Counted from the first letter of the stretch, positions 35,990 to 47,532 are shown. The stretch: 64,000 bases of DNA from Sipunculus nudus (GCA_026874595.1 CM049310.1:49195558-49259557), one strand, 5' to 3'. The notes: generated by a model not told the origin, from the sequence alone. A program made the numbers and translations.

Positions 35990-36787
35990 TTTTTTTAGCT
36001 CAGCTGATTTTCAGTCATGCTGGGCTATAGCGATGGGTCTTTGTCCCGCGTCCTTCCGTCTGTCCGTCCGGCCGTCCGGCCGTTAGCAGGGCACAAATCG
36101 TAACCGTAGGGGCTAGGGCCATGAATTCTATGCAGTCTTAGAGGTTATAAAAAGATCTCCTTGCAAACCTGAAATTAGGTCACTGCGACCTATATTCTCG
36201 AAGTTATGGGGTGTGTTTGCACCCCCCAGAAATAACTCTTTGAGACAAAATTTTCATCCCAAACCTTCCATCTTTCACATACAGCTCATCTACCAACAGG
36301 GGAAGAACCATAATTTTTTTTTAGGTCAAAAGGTCAAAGGTCAAGGTCACAGGAGCCTCTTCTTTGAAAAGCCTGTGGATGCATTTTAAGCCAACCCTTT
36401 CATCCCAATTCTTTGATCTTTCACATATAGCTCACCTACTAAGTTGGAGAAGAATCCTATAGATTTTGAGGTCACAAGGTCAAAGGTCAGGGTCACAGGA
36501 TCCACTTCTTTGAAAAGGTAGTGGACACATTTCAAGCTAGACTTTTCATTCCAAACCTTCCAGCACTGATATCGCTTCTCTGCCAACAGGGGAAAAGACC
36601 TGTTGATTTTGAGGTCAAAGGTCAAGTTCACAGCACCCACTTCTTGCGTGGAGTCATTTTCAGGCAAACTTTTCAATCTGTACCTTCCATCTGTCATGTA
36701 TGGCTTACCTACCAATAAGGGAAGAAGCCTATTGATGTTGAGGTCAAAAACTCAAAGGTCAAGGTCACAATATTTAATTGTTTAAAT
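35990..36787 (+). mobile_element. Palindrome-headed element with AGGTCA tandem cores, copy A
   Basis: Starts with poly-T and AGCTCAGCTGATTTTCAGTC (imperfect palindrome), then a CCGTCCGGCCGTCC header, GTTAGCAGGGCACAAATCG, and tandem cores with AGGTCAAAGGTCA at 36,331, 36,477 and 36,612. It is near-identical to 61,268-62,080, including a shared 109-residue minus-strand frame that is a by-product of the repeat. Homology stops abruptly at about 36,787 after CAATATTTAATTGTTT, so this copy is 3'-truncated or fused to flanking DNA. The header and core layout suggest a non-autonomous Helitron-like element. Confidence 0.7.
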
Positions 36788-37956
36788 ATTGAACTAAACT
36801 AGTTAAACGTTCAGTCTATTTTTTACTTCTTCATTTTATAATATTGTATAATTGAATGGTATTTTCAGAACCATCGATGATCATATTATTAAAAACATTC
36901 TATGTGAATAAACATTGTCTATTCAACAACGTATTTGAACAAATAATGCACTAAAACGATTGAGATAAGAGAATTTTTACTATACTTAAGATGAAGAAAA
37001 AATTTGTTGGCGCAGTAAATAAAGTGATTTTATTTTTGGGTGATTCCCTTGCATTCATATATAAATACATATACATGTTTATTAGCACCTGGGACGTATT
37101 AGCTTTAAGCCGATGACAAGTTGTTTCAGTTAATGTTCAACAGATACTACATAATGACACAAATGTATTGGTGACATTTCAAAAGTCTTTGACTGTGTAG
37201 GTTGGGAAGTTTTGTTCACTATCTTCTCCTTTACCGGAAAACCTTCAGGGGTTCAAGATAAAAGGTTTCGTAAATTATAATTAACGAGTCTTGGTTCGCA
37301 TGTCGCCACACCCTGGGGTATGTGTACAATCTCGGCCTTCAATACTGAATACTATACTTTAATGCATTCGGCTCAAGTATAGGCAAAGACAGGCGTTTTC
37401 GTATGCGAAGGGATATATGTATGCGTTGATGTGTTTGTTTCAGGGTTGCAGAACTGAAAATAAAAACATATTTAAAAACAATCCAAAAGTTGTTTTGAAT
37501 TCATATTAAAACCGTAAGCTATAATCACTATTCAAAATCTGGTATATATTGTTCTTACTGATCGTATACATAGTTTTGACATGTCTCATTCATTTTCATA
37601 TGATATTTTAACATTTAAAATCTTATTAAATATTTAACTAGTATGATATTGAAGAACCAAGTAACAGCAAGCTACTTTTAAGTAGGCTTATATTAAACTA
37701 CATGACAATATTTAAAAAGTGGTTTTTTTCTTCTTTTTCTTCTTCTTCTTCTTCTGTCATGTGTCTATCTACCTTAAGACTGAAATTTAAAATTTTGATT
37801 TAGAAGAATTAAAATTTCATTTTTCAATAAGGAGACACACAGTACATGAAAAATTTAAAAAAAGAAACACTTTTAAGGTGTTGTCCAGTAAAACGTGTCT
37901 TACTGATACTTGATGCTTACAATAATAAACCTATTAATTTGATGTTACACAATCAG
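36788..37956. other. Unassigned AT-rich DNA
   Basis: A short (TTC)n tract lies at about 37,731-37,757. No gene or family was recognised. Confidence 0.5.
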
Positions 37957-39700
37957 CAGAGTGGTGCTCTTGTGAGGCCTAATGATTCCTGAACCACTGA
38001 TTATGGCAAGCTGGGTTTTTTTAATATTCTTACACAATCTTGTTGCATAGTAAATCAAAAGTTCAAACGTATGTATAAAATCAGACAGGTTTAATATAAT
38101 GTACACTTTATGCGGTCTATAGTGAATTTAAAACAACTTTTTGATTGGTTTTAGATATAGATATAGGTTTTTTTCCAGTTCTGCTATACCTTAAACATTT
38201 CACTAAAGACAGTATGCATGTAGACATGAATGTGTACAAATATGTATGTAGTGTGCTAAATGTGCATGTGTGTGTCTATAGGTCTGAACATTTGTGTGTG
38301 TGTTTATAAGAATATTGAGAAAAAAACAGCTTGCCATAATCAGTGGTCCAGGAACCATTAGGCCTCACAAGAGCAAGGCTCTGCTGCTAAGGGTTTATGG
38401 GAATCACAGTCTGACCCCACAATGCACCGCGGCTTCTACATGCAGTACACCAGCGGTTAGGTAATAATGCAGTTAAGAGGGTATTGTAGTCCATTCAAAT
38501 ATGTTGGATTAAAATTGCCTCAAGGCAAATTACATAAACATGTTTTGTTTTTGTTTTTTTTTTTTTTTGTGGTAAGGACTTCACGGAATAAGTTATATTT
38601 TGTTTAAGCATTTGCATGTGAAATATAAATATAAGCAGAAGATGTTTCCGTGAAATGTTACAGATTTTGATTTTAAAGTTAGACTGTTCAGACAAGTAGT
38701 CCTGACCGTGCCACATTGCCTATCAGAAAAAGGTTCGTTTCGAGTAGAAACGACCTCTGGCGGAAGGGTGTAATGAGGCCCAGCTAACGCGCATAGTGAG
38801 CTGCAAAATGGCCTAACATACATAAAATCATGTTTAATATTAAAGTTGACTCTTGTAAAAGGCATTTTTTTAAGAATTGGAAGGTATTGTAAGGTTTTTT
38901 TGGTCAAAGTTTGAAAGATGACTTGGATATATGTCCAACGGGGAAGCACATCGTGTCCTTTTCTGTTCAAATCCGAAATATAATACCGAACTATTCATGT
39001 AAAATTACCATTAAACTTGCGTATAATTCAAGGAATTACGATTAAAGAATAAAGATTTCCAGAATTTAAAGTCAATCCATGTAATAACTGGATAATTTCT
39101 AAAAATCACAGCTATTAGTACTTTATATCTCGCTGAGATAGTCATGTTCAAACTTTGCAGCAGGAGTATATATATAAAGTAGGGTGAGATACTGGTATAA
39201 TGTATCTTGATAGATATAGGAATACGGTATTGGTAATTGACATTTTCTTTTTTGAGCTTCACTTTCCACGTTCCAAACTTTGTATAATTTTTTGTTTTGT
39301 TTAATTTTTGACAATGTCATGCAGATAAATACATTAACTTGTCGTGCTTCGGGGGACTAGGTCGTTTATACTTGAAATGAACCTTTTCTTTTTAGGCCCG
39401 TGGGACGGCCGGGACTACTGGTCTCAAATGTCTTCTGTAAATCTTCTGTTTACCTATCACACGCGTATGCTTACATAACATTACTTTTTCTGTGAAGTAC
39501 TTACCACAAAAACACTCATGTTTATGTAATTTGATGTGAAACAATTCTAATCCGACATATTAGAATGGACTACATTACCCTCTGCGCTACATTTTAACCT
39601 ACGCCGCGGATGTACTAGTATGTAGAAGCCGCGGTGCACTGTGGGGCCAGACCGTACATACCCATTGTACTCTTCTGCCTAGTGCTAATGCTGAACCAGG
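37957..39700. repeat. Cluster of inverted repeat arms (foldback-like element)
   Basis: Three arms of one family alternate in orientation. The arm at 37,957-38,016 is the reverse complement of 38,331-38,391 (about 60 bp, CTCTTGTGAGGCCTAATG). The longer arm 38,331-38,770 is the reverse complement of 39,350-39,700. Shared landmarks include GTGCACCGCGGCTTCTAC-like, TAGTCCATTC, AATTACATAAACATG, and TTTCRAGTATAAACGACC blocks. The centre (38,770-39,345) is AT-rich. Such a structure can form large cruciforms. No transposase was seen. Confidence 0.75.
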
Positions 39701-41199
39701 CCAACCAAGAGACAAAAAGTATGCTAGTGGGTTGCACGATAATATAAAACGATGATATAAAGATAAAGATACAGGTTAAGATATGATAGTATTATGCAGA
39801 GGAACCTCGATACATATTGGACCGGCAAGCATGGGTCTTCTCAATAGAGTCCTAGAGCTAATAATTAAATGTCGGGATATATATCGAATGGCTAGTGAAT
39901 CCAGAGATATATTTCAGATATTTTTATTATATATTTTACTCCGCTTACATCGCAAAAATCTAAATTTGATTTAGGGATTTTATCAGAAGGGCGTATACTC
40001 CCACTATTTGTTTATATAATGGTAATCGAACATCATACTTGACTGACCGGATTTTGCTCTTCCATCATAGCTAAAATGTTATTAACATGTAAAATGAACG
40101 CAACAACAGTTTATCATTCATCCGTACCGACATTTTGCCCCTCTGACAAAATCTAAAGTATATTTTCCGTATTCCAAACATATAAGCATGTCTTTTTCCT
40201 TTGCGAATCAGCCCGTGGTTTAATAGAAAAAAAAAATTTTCAATTATCATTTAATTGTAAAGGAACTGACAACAATAACCTCCTCTTATTCTGTATCTAT
40301 TATCTTAGGCGCTGAACTGTTCAAAAATATATTTTGTATGTATAATTAATATCTACATATAATTGACCATGCAGTTACAAAAAAAAACCCAAAAGACGTT
40401 ATTTTACAAACAACAAATTGTACCGTTCTTTCAAATGACATATATATATAATTTATAATAATAATATATATATAATATATAATATATAATATATAATATA
40501 TAATATATATCATCATCATCATCATGCACAGGTGAGAGTCAGTATCCTGATCTTGTTATATATAACCAGTATAATCTTCAAACGATTATTGAGAACAAAA
40601 CATGTTACTCTTGTTACTGATGATCACGAGACTGCTTTATATGACTGCATAATCTATATAGTATTTATATCCATAGAATAATCAATAGCGAAAGCTGTTT
40701 TGATATATATATAACGCCTTATGACCATAAAATATTCTTATGGGCCTTAATTATCTCCTTTTAAAGTTTCGGAAGTGTTATTAAAACGTCCCTACAGCAA
40801 ATCAAATGTAGATTTGTTTATTTCATCCGAGACTAAACGACTAGTTTAAAGCACAAAAGACGTGCCTATTGAATAATATACCAGTCTACAGAGACCATTG
40901 GCCTGCAGAGGTTTACAAACTGTCTGAGGAATTAACAGGTGCAAAAAGTAAAGTAAACAGGATCGTCTCATACAATCACCGTCTGTAAAGGCAAATATAC
41001 TTAATTCTGGCCTTTACCCACCTATTTAGTATCAAGGAAGTTACAATCACAGTAATTTTACATTCTTTTCATCAAACAAGGTATTTTTCACTCCTTACTT
41101 TAACAAGTGACCCATGGGTAATGACGCTCAGAAGACTGGCATGTTGACAACATGTCCTTGCACAGGCAACAAATTAAGATAATGTAGGTGGCATCATAA
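39701..41199. other. Unassigned AT-rich DNA with AT microsatellites
   Basis: An (ATATAATAT)n/(TA)n tract followed by (ATC)n lies at about 40,440-40,525. No gene was recognised. Confidence 0.5.
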
Positions 41200-42289
41200 T
41201 TCATGCATATTAGCTGAAGTTCATCAAGACCCATAAGCACACCAAATTTGATGACAATCCATCCTGCCGTTTCTTAGGAATCTGACAATTTGTGTGTATT
41301 TTGCATTATTTCTGAGGTGCTCAAACATGGCCTGTAAACCAGATAATATAGGTCACAGTGACTTAATTTCAGGTTTCTGAAGAAAACTTTGGATGGACAC
41401 TGTGGATGTCAAATAAAAGATTCTAGGTCCAATGGTTATGATTTGTGCCCTGCTTTGGTATCAAAATTTCAATTATTCTGGGAGGTGCTTGAGAGAATAT
41501 GGGTAACAAAGACCTAATTTCAAGTTTCCAAGAAGACTTTTCATGGACCTCCCTGGATGTCAAAAGAGAAGGTTCTAGGACCAATAATTACGATTTGTGC
41601 ACTGTTAACGGATGACCGCTGCATAAAAGGTCTCAAAAGATCGAAAATAGTGTGTTAAAAGTTTTAAAAAATTGAGGTGGCACCACCAGTGTACATGAAC
41701 CAATGAAACACTCCTTGATCTTTAAGCATGCAAAGAAAAAAGAATGATCAATTCATTAGTTGTTCAGATATTGGAGCTTTTTTATCAAGCTTTCAATTAT
41801 TCTCCTGAGCCCCATGGCTCCGACAATATGGGTAACAGAGACCTAATTGTAGGTTTCCAAGAAGAAATTTCATGGACCTCCCTGCTTACCAAGAAAGAAG
41901 ATTCTAGGTCCAGTCGTCACGTTTTGTGCCCTGATAACAGATGAACCCATCTTTTTAGGTCTCAGAAACAGAGAAAAAAATCGAAAAAAAATACAGGTGG
42001 CACCACCAGTCTGCAGAAACAGATGAAACACTCTTTGATCAATATAACTGCTAAGAATCATGGTGATTAATGCATTAGTTGTTCAGATACTTGAGCTTTT
42101 GTATCAAATTTTCAATTATTCAGGGGGGAGGGTTACTTCAAAGCCCCATAGCTCTAAGGATATGGGTAACAGATACCTAATTTTAGGTTTCCAAGGAGAC
42201 TTTTCATGGGCCTCCTTGGACTTTAAGATACAAGATTCTATGTCCATTGCTAAAGCTCAGATGACTTACTGTCAGCTGAGCTAATAAAA
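41200..42289 (-). mobile_element. Palindrome-headed element, minus-strand copy with tandem cores
   Basis: Read on the minus strand it begins TTTTTATTAGCTCAGCTGAC (42,289 leftward), the same head as copies at 35,990, 55,533 and 61,268. Leftward it has repeated cores with GGTTCTAGGWCC, TTTGTGCCCTG, AGGTTTCCAAG and GGTGGCACCACC blocks (landmarks at 41,421, 41,573, 41,901 and 42,235; main spacing about 330 bp). The far end was not fixed. A Harbinger-like MITE sits 7-10 bp beyond its head. Confidence 0.6.
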
Positions 42290-42298
42290 AGTCTATTA

Positions 42299-42590
42299 GG
42301 CCTAAAAATAAAAGGTATATGGTTCTCAGGCACCGCCCGTGTCAATTTACTCCCCACATCAAACATTTTGATTTTGTTTTTCATCTTTCAAGAAGATAAG
42401 ATAAAACAATTTTGATAAGATGTCCTAGGTTATGTTTTGTTTTTACCTGTTTAACAAAAAATAAAATCTGTTATTTTCATGCTTTATTTCATGACATTTA
42501 TCGAAACATGCAAAAAAGGGAAAAAATAAAATATCGCCCGCCCACACTGATTTCAGGAAAAAGTGCCCGAGAACCATACATTTTTTGGCC
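42299..42590 (+). mobile_element. Harbinger-like MITE, complete copy 2
   Basis: This 292-bp copy has GGCC at both ends and the GGTTCTCAGGCAC / GTGCCCGAGAACC inverted repeat. TTA occurs on both sides (42,296-42,298 and 42,591-42,593). It is shorter than copies 1 and 3 because of internal deletions. Same orientation as copy 1. Confidence 0.8.
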
Positions 42591-42776
42591 TTAGTAAGTC
42601 AGATGAACAAGAGTTTTGTTAATGACAAAGCATTGCGATGTTTCATTTATATTTCCTACACTAACTAGAGCCCTTCAGCTTCTGCACATGCGAAATCAAC
42701 CACCTTCGGTTACAAGCCTTTTTAGAAGTATGTCAACAGTAGCATCGCGTTTAGTAATAGCTTTCAGACGCACAAA

Positions 42777-42855
<79 letters not shown>

Positions 42856-43342
42856 GCAATCTCATGCATTATTTTCAACCTCATCAAAATTAAGTTGATT
42901 GACACCTTGTTTTTTTTAAATGTTGATGTCATAAAATCGGGTCATAACGCTCGCTTTATGTTGTGGTATAAAGTGTTATATTGAAATATCCTATAAATAC
43001 CAAGACTTCAATGCAGTTACAGTACTAAAGAGCTGATTCGATATAGCTATGCATAACAACTCAATCAATCAAGACTATTTTACAAATTTTCACAGAATTA
43101 GAGTATGACAGAGTGTTTGCGTCAACGAAAACAGTCTTGTGAAACTTTGCTGACAATTACAAAATTTGTTCATTCTTTTGAATTCAGTCATTTTATGTAA
43201 CCTCTGGACATAAGTTTCAATCATTCCAAGAAATGACAGAACAGTAGTTATTTCAGGTAATGACAAGTGGTCACAGGCATTTCGTGAAAGGACTGAAAAG
43301 TTCAGGCATTTCATATTTCAGTGATTTCACAGATTAAATACA
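42591..43342. other. Unassigned DNA around a (TA)n tract
   Basis: A clean (TA)n tract fills 42,781-42,853. Between 43,180 and 43,335, CAGGCATTTC and TTTCAGTGATTTCAC words resemble the sub-repeats of the inverted repeat starting at 43,558, but no clean boundary is seen. Confidence 0.45.
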
Positions 43343-43346
43343 ATAC

Positions 43347-43429
<83 letters not shown>

Positions 43430-43513
43430 CACCTGTGTAAAAAGTCTTCCCGTGCATGGGACTGGCAAAAAGTGGTCTTAATTCACAGGTGGTCTTTCAG
43501 ACAGGTTCCTCTG

Positions 43514-43557
<44 letters not shown>
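43343..43557. repeat. (AC)n(TA)n tract, short unique spacer, then (TA)n
   Basis: AC repeats (43,343-43,379) pass into TA repeats (to 43,425). After about 90 bp containing GTGACACCTGTG and ACAGGTGGTC, a second TA tract (43,519-43,557) abuts the inverted-repeat element. The spacer itself has a weak inverted CACCTGTG/CACAGGTG pair. Confidence 0.85.
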
Positions 43558-43561
<4 letters not shown>

Positions 43562-43971
43562 ACAGTCAATAAGTAAAATCAGTCAATTTGTAAATTGCCT
43601 GAACTTTTCAGTCAATTTACATATTGCCTGATTCACTCAGGCATTTTACAAAATGATTGACATTTTCAGGCATTTTACAAATCAGTCCAATTATTTGACA
43701 GATTGACTGAAATTTTGAATTGGTGTAAGACAAATCATTTGTTACAAATAGATTATTATTATGACATATATATGTATTCTAATATGGAATACGTGTTTAC
43801 TTTAAGGAAACTATATATTTTTTTCTTCTTCTTTCCTAAACATCATGTGTAATAATATGATGTGAAATATTTGATAAAGAATGATAAGGATAATCAAAGT
43901 TAAACTGAAAAATCACAATAATTCTTCACATCATATTATTACATGCATGGCATAAAGAGAGAAGAAAAAAG

Positions 43972-44024
43972 TATAAACTGTTCTCAAATATTTCATAACT
44001 TGCTACTTTTGAGAACAGTTTATA
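43972..44024. repeat. 17-bp perfect hairpin inside the long-TIR element
   Basis: TATAAACTGTTCTCAAA (43,972-43,988) is exactly complementary to 44,008-44,024 across a 19-nt loop. It is the centre of a larger imperfect palindrome, roughly 43,915-44,100. Confidence 0.85.
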
Positions 44025-44376
44025 TTTTTGTCCTTTTTTCAAGGTATGTGTGTAATAATTTGATGTGAAATATTTGATAGAGAATGATGAGGATAATCGA
44101 ATTTAAACAGACGCTAAAATCAAATACCTAATCAAGATATACTTGGATGAGTTACAAAGGGTGGTTGTTTACCACATTTACTGTGCATGCACTTATTATA
44201 TAGAGCCAAATATTAATGGCGGATAGAGTTGAGTAGTTTCTTTTAATGGGCCGGCCATGTACCAAAGAGCCAAACTGTGGCCTATTTCAGACTAAGAGCT
44301 GAGTACTATATGAGCACATGAGTCAATTTTGCAAATGCTTTGATTAGAGCCAAACCATGAATGTTGTTAGAGTTGA

Positions 44377-44511
44377 GTAGAAGAGTCCAAGTGTGGTGGA
44401 CAGGGGTATACCAAGTGTAACTGTGAACAGAGTGGCAAGCAGTGCAAGTCAAGCAAATGTAAATGTAACAGTAGGTGTCATGAAAATTTTACATGCCTAA
44501 ATAAAAACTGA
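44377..44511 (+). pseudogene. Cysteine-rich C-terminal tail of a KRBA2-like integrase/transposase (fragment)
   Basis: An open stretch of 44 codons between a TGA (44,374-44,376) and a TGA at 44,509-44,511 encodes a cysteine-rich tail. It begins with CGGQGYTKCNC, passes CKSSKCKC, and ends NSRCHENFTCLNKN. The GGQGY-x-K-C-x-C start and the CNSRCH...C-x-NK end recall the tail of KRBA2/SCAND3-like proteins, which descend from DNA transposons with a retroviral-type integrase. No integrase core (DDE) was found upstream, and the middle of the motif is shorter than I would expect. It is probably a decayed exon remnant of the autonomous parent. Family assignment is from memory of the motif and needs a profile search. 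Confidence 0.5.
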
Positions 44512-44544
44512 AACTGGAGCTAATGAAATAACCATATGTTTTCT

Positions 44545-44616
44545 TATTCAAGAACAAGAAACCAAATGGACGCTTATGGTTATTCAAGAACAAGAAACCA
44601 AATGGACGCTTATGGT
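44545..44616. repeat. Perfect 36-bp tandem duplication
   Basis: Two adjacent identical 36-bp units (44,545-44,580 and 44,581-44,616), starting TATTCAAGAACAAG, lie downstream of the cysteine-rich fragment. Perfect identity indicates a recent event. Confidence 0.9.
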
Positions 44617-45037
44617 TATATGTTTTGGCAGACAGTGCCATTATCATGTAGTTGTTAATGTCAAATGCATGTACAATATACTTTCATTACAGAGTAGAGC
44701 CTCACGTGATTGCTGGTAGATATATTAGTTAGCTTTTGTTGAGACAGTTTATTATTTACAACAAAGTTTCCTTTTATTGAGACAGTTTAATATTTTACAA
44801 CACGTGATAAACGACTTCTGTATATAAGAACATTTTTGTTACCGGAATGTAAAACATTACACTATACAATATGATGTATAACGTATCACAATATTCCACG
44901 ATTTTGTAACAGTGATATTTATTAAATAAATGGAATATAACTTGAATATTTGTCATTTTTTATTATTAGACTGATTTTTTTTCAGTTAAACTTTGATTAT
45001 CCTCATCATTCTTTATGAAATATTTCACATCATATTA

Positions 45038-46480
45038 TTGTATCCGCCAAAACAGAGTTTTGCGGATACTATGTTTTCAGTCGGACGCCGCAGCCGCCGC
45101 CGCCGTATAGGTTTCCGGAGAACTCCTCCTTAACCACTGGGCGGATTTTTTTTTTAATTCGGGATTAGATCGGGTCACATGTGAACTGCTGCGCCCTCAT
45201 TTTTGGTCGACCTCTGACCTTTCCTCTCTACGAGCGTCCATTTGTGCGTCAGTTTCCACACATAAACCAACAAATCTCGGGAATCGTTTGACCGATCAGG
45301 CTAAAAATTTTGCACAATGTAACCCTTGGATAGCTTTATAACATACACAAAAAAATTGTGGCGCCATCTACAACCATTTTTGCACAGCGTCCATCTGTTC
45401 ATCTGCCTTGGGATAAGTTGACTCATATCTTTGAATTGGTTGGACTTATCCACCTGAAATTTTGCATATTTATACATCCTGGACAGCTTTCTTGATTTTA
45501 TGAGAGGTGGCGCCATTTAATTTATGTTTACGATGCAGACATCCAAGCTCATATCTGGGGAACCGTTTGACCGATTGGGCCAAAATTTTGCATGAGTATA
45601 GATCTCGCATAGCTCTTTATCATACGCAAAAGTGATGGCGCCTCCTGCAACCATTTTTTTGTACTGGGTCCATCTGTTCGTCTGGCGTGAGATAAAATCA
45701 CTCATATCACGGCAGTGGTTTGACATTTTTAAGTTCTTGGATAGCTTTCTGGATTTTGTGGCAGGCCGCGCCACCTACATTTATGTTTAAGCTGCAGACA
45801 TCCAGGCTTATATCTCAAGACTGGTTTGCTGTATCCTCCTGAAATTTTGCATGTGTTAGATCTCACATAGCTCTTTATCATACGCAAAACTGGAGGCGCC
45901 ACCTGCAACCATTTATGCACAGCGCCCGTGTGTTTGTCTGCCGTTGGACAAAATCACTCACATCTCAGTAGTGGTTTGACTTATCTGCTTAAAATTTTGC
46001 ATGTTTATACATCTTGGATATCTTTTTCGATTTTGTGGCAGATGACGCCACCTACATTTATGTTTACGCAGCAGACGTTCAGGCTTATATCTAAGGACTG
46101 GTTTGACATATCCCCCTGAAAATTTGCATGTGTATAGATCTCACATAGCTCTGAATCATACACAAGATTGGTGGCGCCACCTTCCACCATTTTTCCACAG
46201 CGTCCTTCTGTTTGTCTGCTGTGGGATAAAAATACTCATATACAAGTAGTGGTCTTACTTATCTGCCTAAAATTTTGCATATGTATACAACTTTGACGGC
46301 TTTCTGGATTTTGTGGTAGGTGGCGCAACCTACATACACATTTCGGCTGCAGACATCCAGGCTTATATGCAACATACCTCACTCTATTTCTTCTTGCCAC
46401 TCAATCCATGCCTCACTTCACCCGTCCCACCCTGATTTCTTCGGATACACGTAGTCGCTTGTCGACTACCCGTATTCTAG
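45038..46480 (+). mobile_element. Helitron-like non-autonomous element with tandem core
   Basis: The 5' end carries a palindrome at 45,040-45,069 (GTATCCGCCAAAAC and its complement, one bulge). The 3' end carries a perfect 7-bp stem hairpin at 46,451-46,469 (GTAGTCG, loop of five, CGACTAC), then CCGTATT and CTAG at 46,477-46,480, followed by TT. A 3' hairpin shortly before CTRR and insertion without a target duplication are Helitron hallmarks; the 5' palindrome is also reported for Helentrons. The interior has four A+B dimers of 258-278 bp, with GGCGCC at about 45,360, 45,637, 45,895 and 46,173. It has no Rep/helicase and no coding capacity. It interrupts the right TIR of the Ginger-like element. 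Confidence 0.7.
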
Positions 46481-46779
46481 TTACATATGTAGTTTAAGAA
46501 AGAAGATGAAAAAATATAAAGTTTGCTCAAATTTGCTAGGTTTACCATTTTAGAATACATATATATCATAATGATAATCTATTTTAAATAAATGATTTTT
46601 CTTACACCAATTCAAAATTTCAGTCAGTCTGTCAAAAAATTGGACTTATTTTTCAGTCAATTGTAAAATGCCTGAAAATTTCAGTTGCTTTGTAAAATGC
46701 CTGAGTGAATCAGACAATTTGTAAATTGACTTAAAACTTCAGGAAATTTACAAATTGGCTGATTTTACACACTGACTGT

Positions 46780-46783
<4 letters not shown>

Positions 46784-46851
<68 letters not shown>
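46784..46851. repeat. (TA)n microsatellite
   Basis: A clean TA tract immediately right of the inverted-repeat element, mirroring the TA tract on its left side. Confidence 0.95.
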
Positions 46852-46854
<3 letters not shown>

Positions 46855-47441
46855 CACACCGCTTTCAATTGAAACATTTGATATTTTGATATTTTCTAAT
46901 AGTACAAAGTACTTAAAACTTAATGTTCAAACTAGCGGAAACTAAGTACATATTGCCTATGATATAAAGATTTTCCACCAAAATAAACGAAATGACAAAA
47001 CATATCCTGCGGCTTCACATCCTCTAGGGTTTTCTTTTTTATTGACCCGTTTTCAATGGTGAAGTTATATTTTTGCACGGAAATTTGATTTTTATGTGCT
47101 TTCGTTTGCCGGTCGTAAGTGTTGTAATACAACATGTGACTACTCCTTCCATTTCCGGTTTCGATTCTTCTAACGACTGGCAGTTTGGGTTACCGGAAGT
47201 TTGAAAACGTGAGGGCGTGTGCGTGACTGACGAATCAAATGAACACAACACCTTTCGTGACGCATAGAATATCATTTGTGTGACACTGCTTGTAATCTTA
47301 TATTACTTGTCATATTTCTCAACATAAGACAAATGATTAGCATTATCTAAGTTATTAAGAGGAAATGTACAGTCGCCACACAGACTGTGACGTCATTTAA
47401 CTTGTTTGACACTTTCAAAACAACACTAATATATACACCAG

Positions 47442-47532
47442 GTATTGAAGATGCTCCAAACAAAACTACGGGAGGAAGTAATATTGATATTACTGCAATT
47501 TCTTATGATGAAATGGAGCTGGATTTTTATAC
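47442..47532 (+). other. Weak candidate internal exon
   Basis: A CACTAAT branch-like word and CACCAG precede 47,442, and GTAAGA follows 47,532. The 91 bases between are open in two frames; one reads GIEDAPNKTTGG then ITAISYDEMELDFY, which looks protein-like but matches nothing I recognise. The polypyrimidine tract is weak and no neighbouring exon was found, so this may be chance. Confidence 0.15.

Larger units (their letters stand above)
43558..46783. mobile_element. Long-TIR DNA transposon (Ginger-like), interrupted by a nested element
   Basis: Left TIR 43,558-43,913 (TGTTACAGTCA...) is the reverse complement of the right TIR, now in two pieces: 44,975-45,037 and 46,481-46,783 (...TGACTGTTACA). 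Without the 1.44-kb insertion the element is about 1.78 kb with TIRs of about 360 bp. The outer TIRs hold 29-bp-spaced words (CAGTCAATTT, CAGGCATTTTAC) like subterminal binding sites. Flanks are TA tracts, so the target duplication cannot be read. TGTNA-type ends and an integrase-like cysteine tail inside (44,377-44,511) point to a Ginger-like source. No integrase core remains, so it is non-autonomous. An inner palindrome lies at 43,915-44,100. Confidence 0.7.

Noticed and set aside
36386-36715. 109-residue minus-strand frame, near-identical to one at 61,680-62,009
   Set aside because: It lies wholly within tandem cores of a non-autonomous element. Similarity reflects the recent DNA duplication, and the residues simply translate the repeated AGGTCA/TTGACCTT motifs.
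42250-42600. One composite element joining the AGCTCAGCTGAC head at 42,289 and the adjacent MITE
   Set aside because: The MITE has its own TTA duplications directly outside GGCC, so it is a separate neighbouring insertion.
45301-46190. Several 61-85-residue minus-strand frames resembling each other
   Set aside because: They are translations of the alternating A/B units of the Helitron-like element, not paralogous genes.
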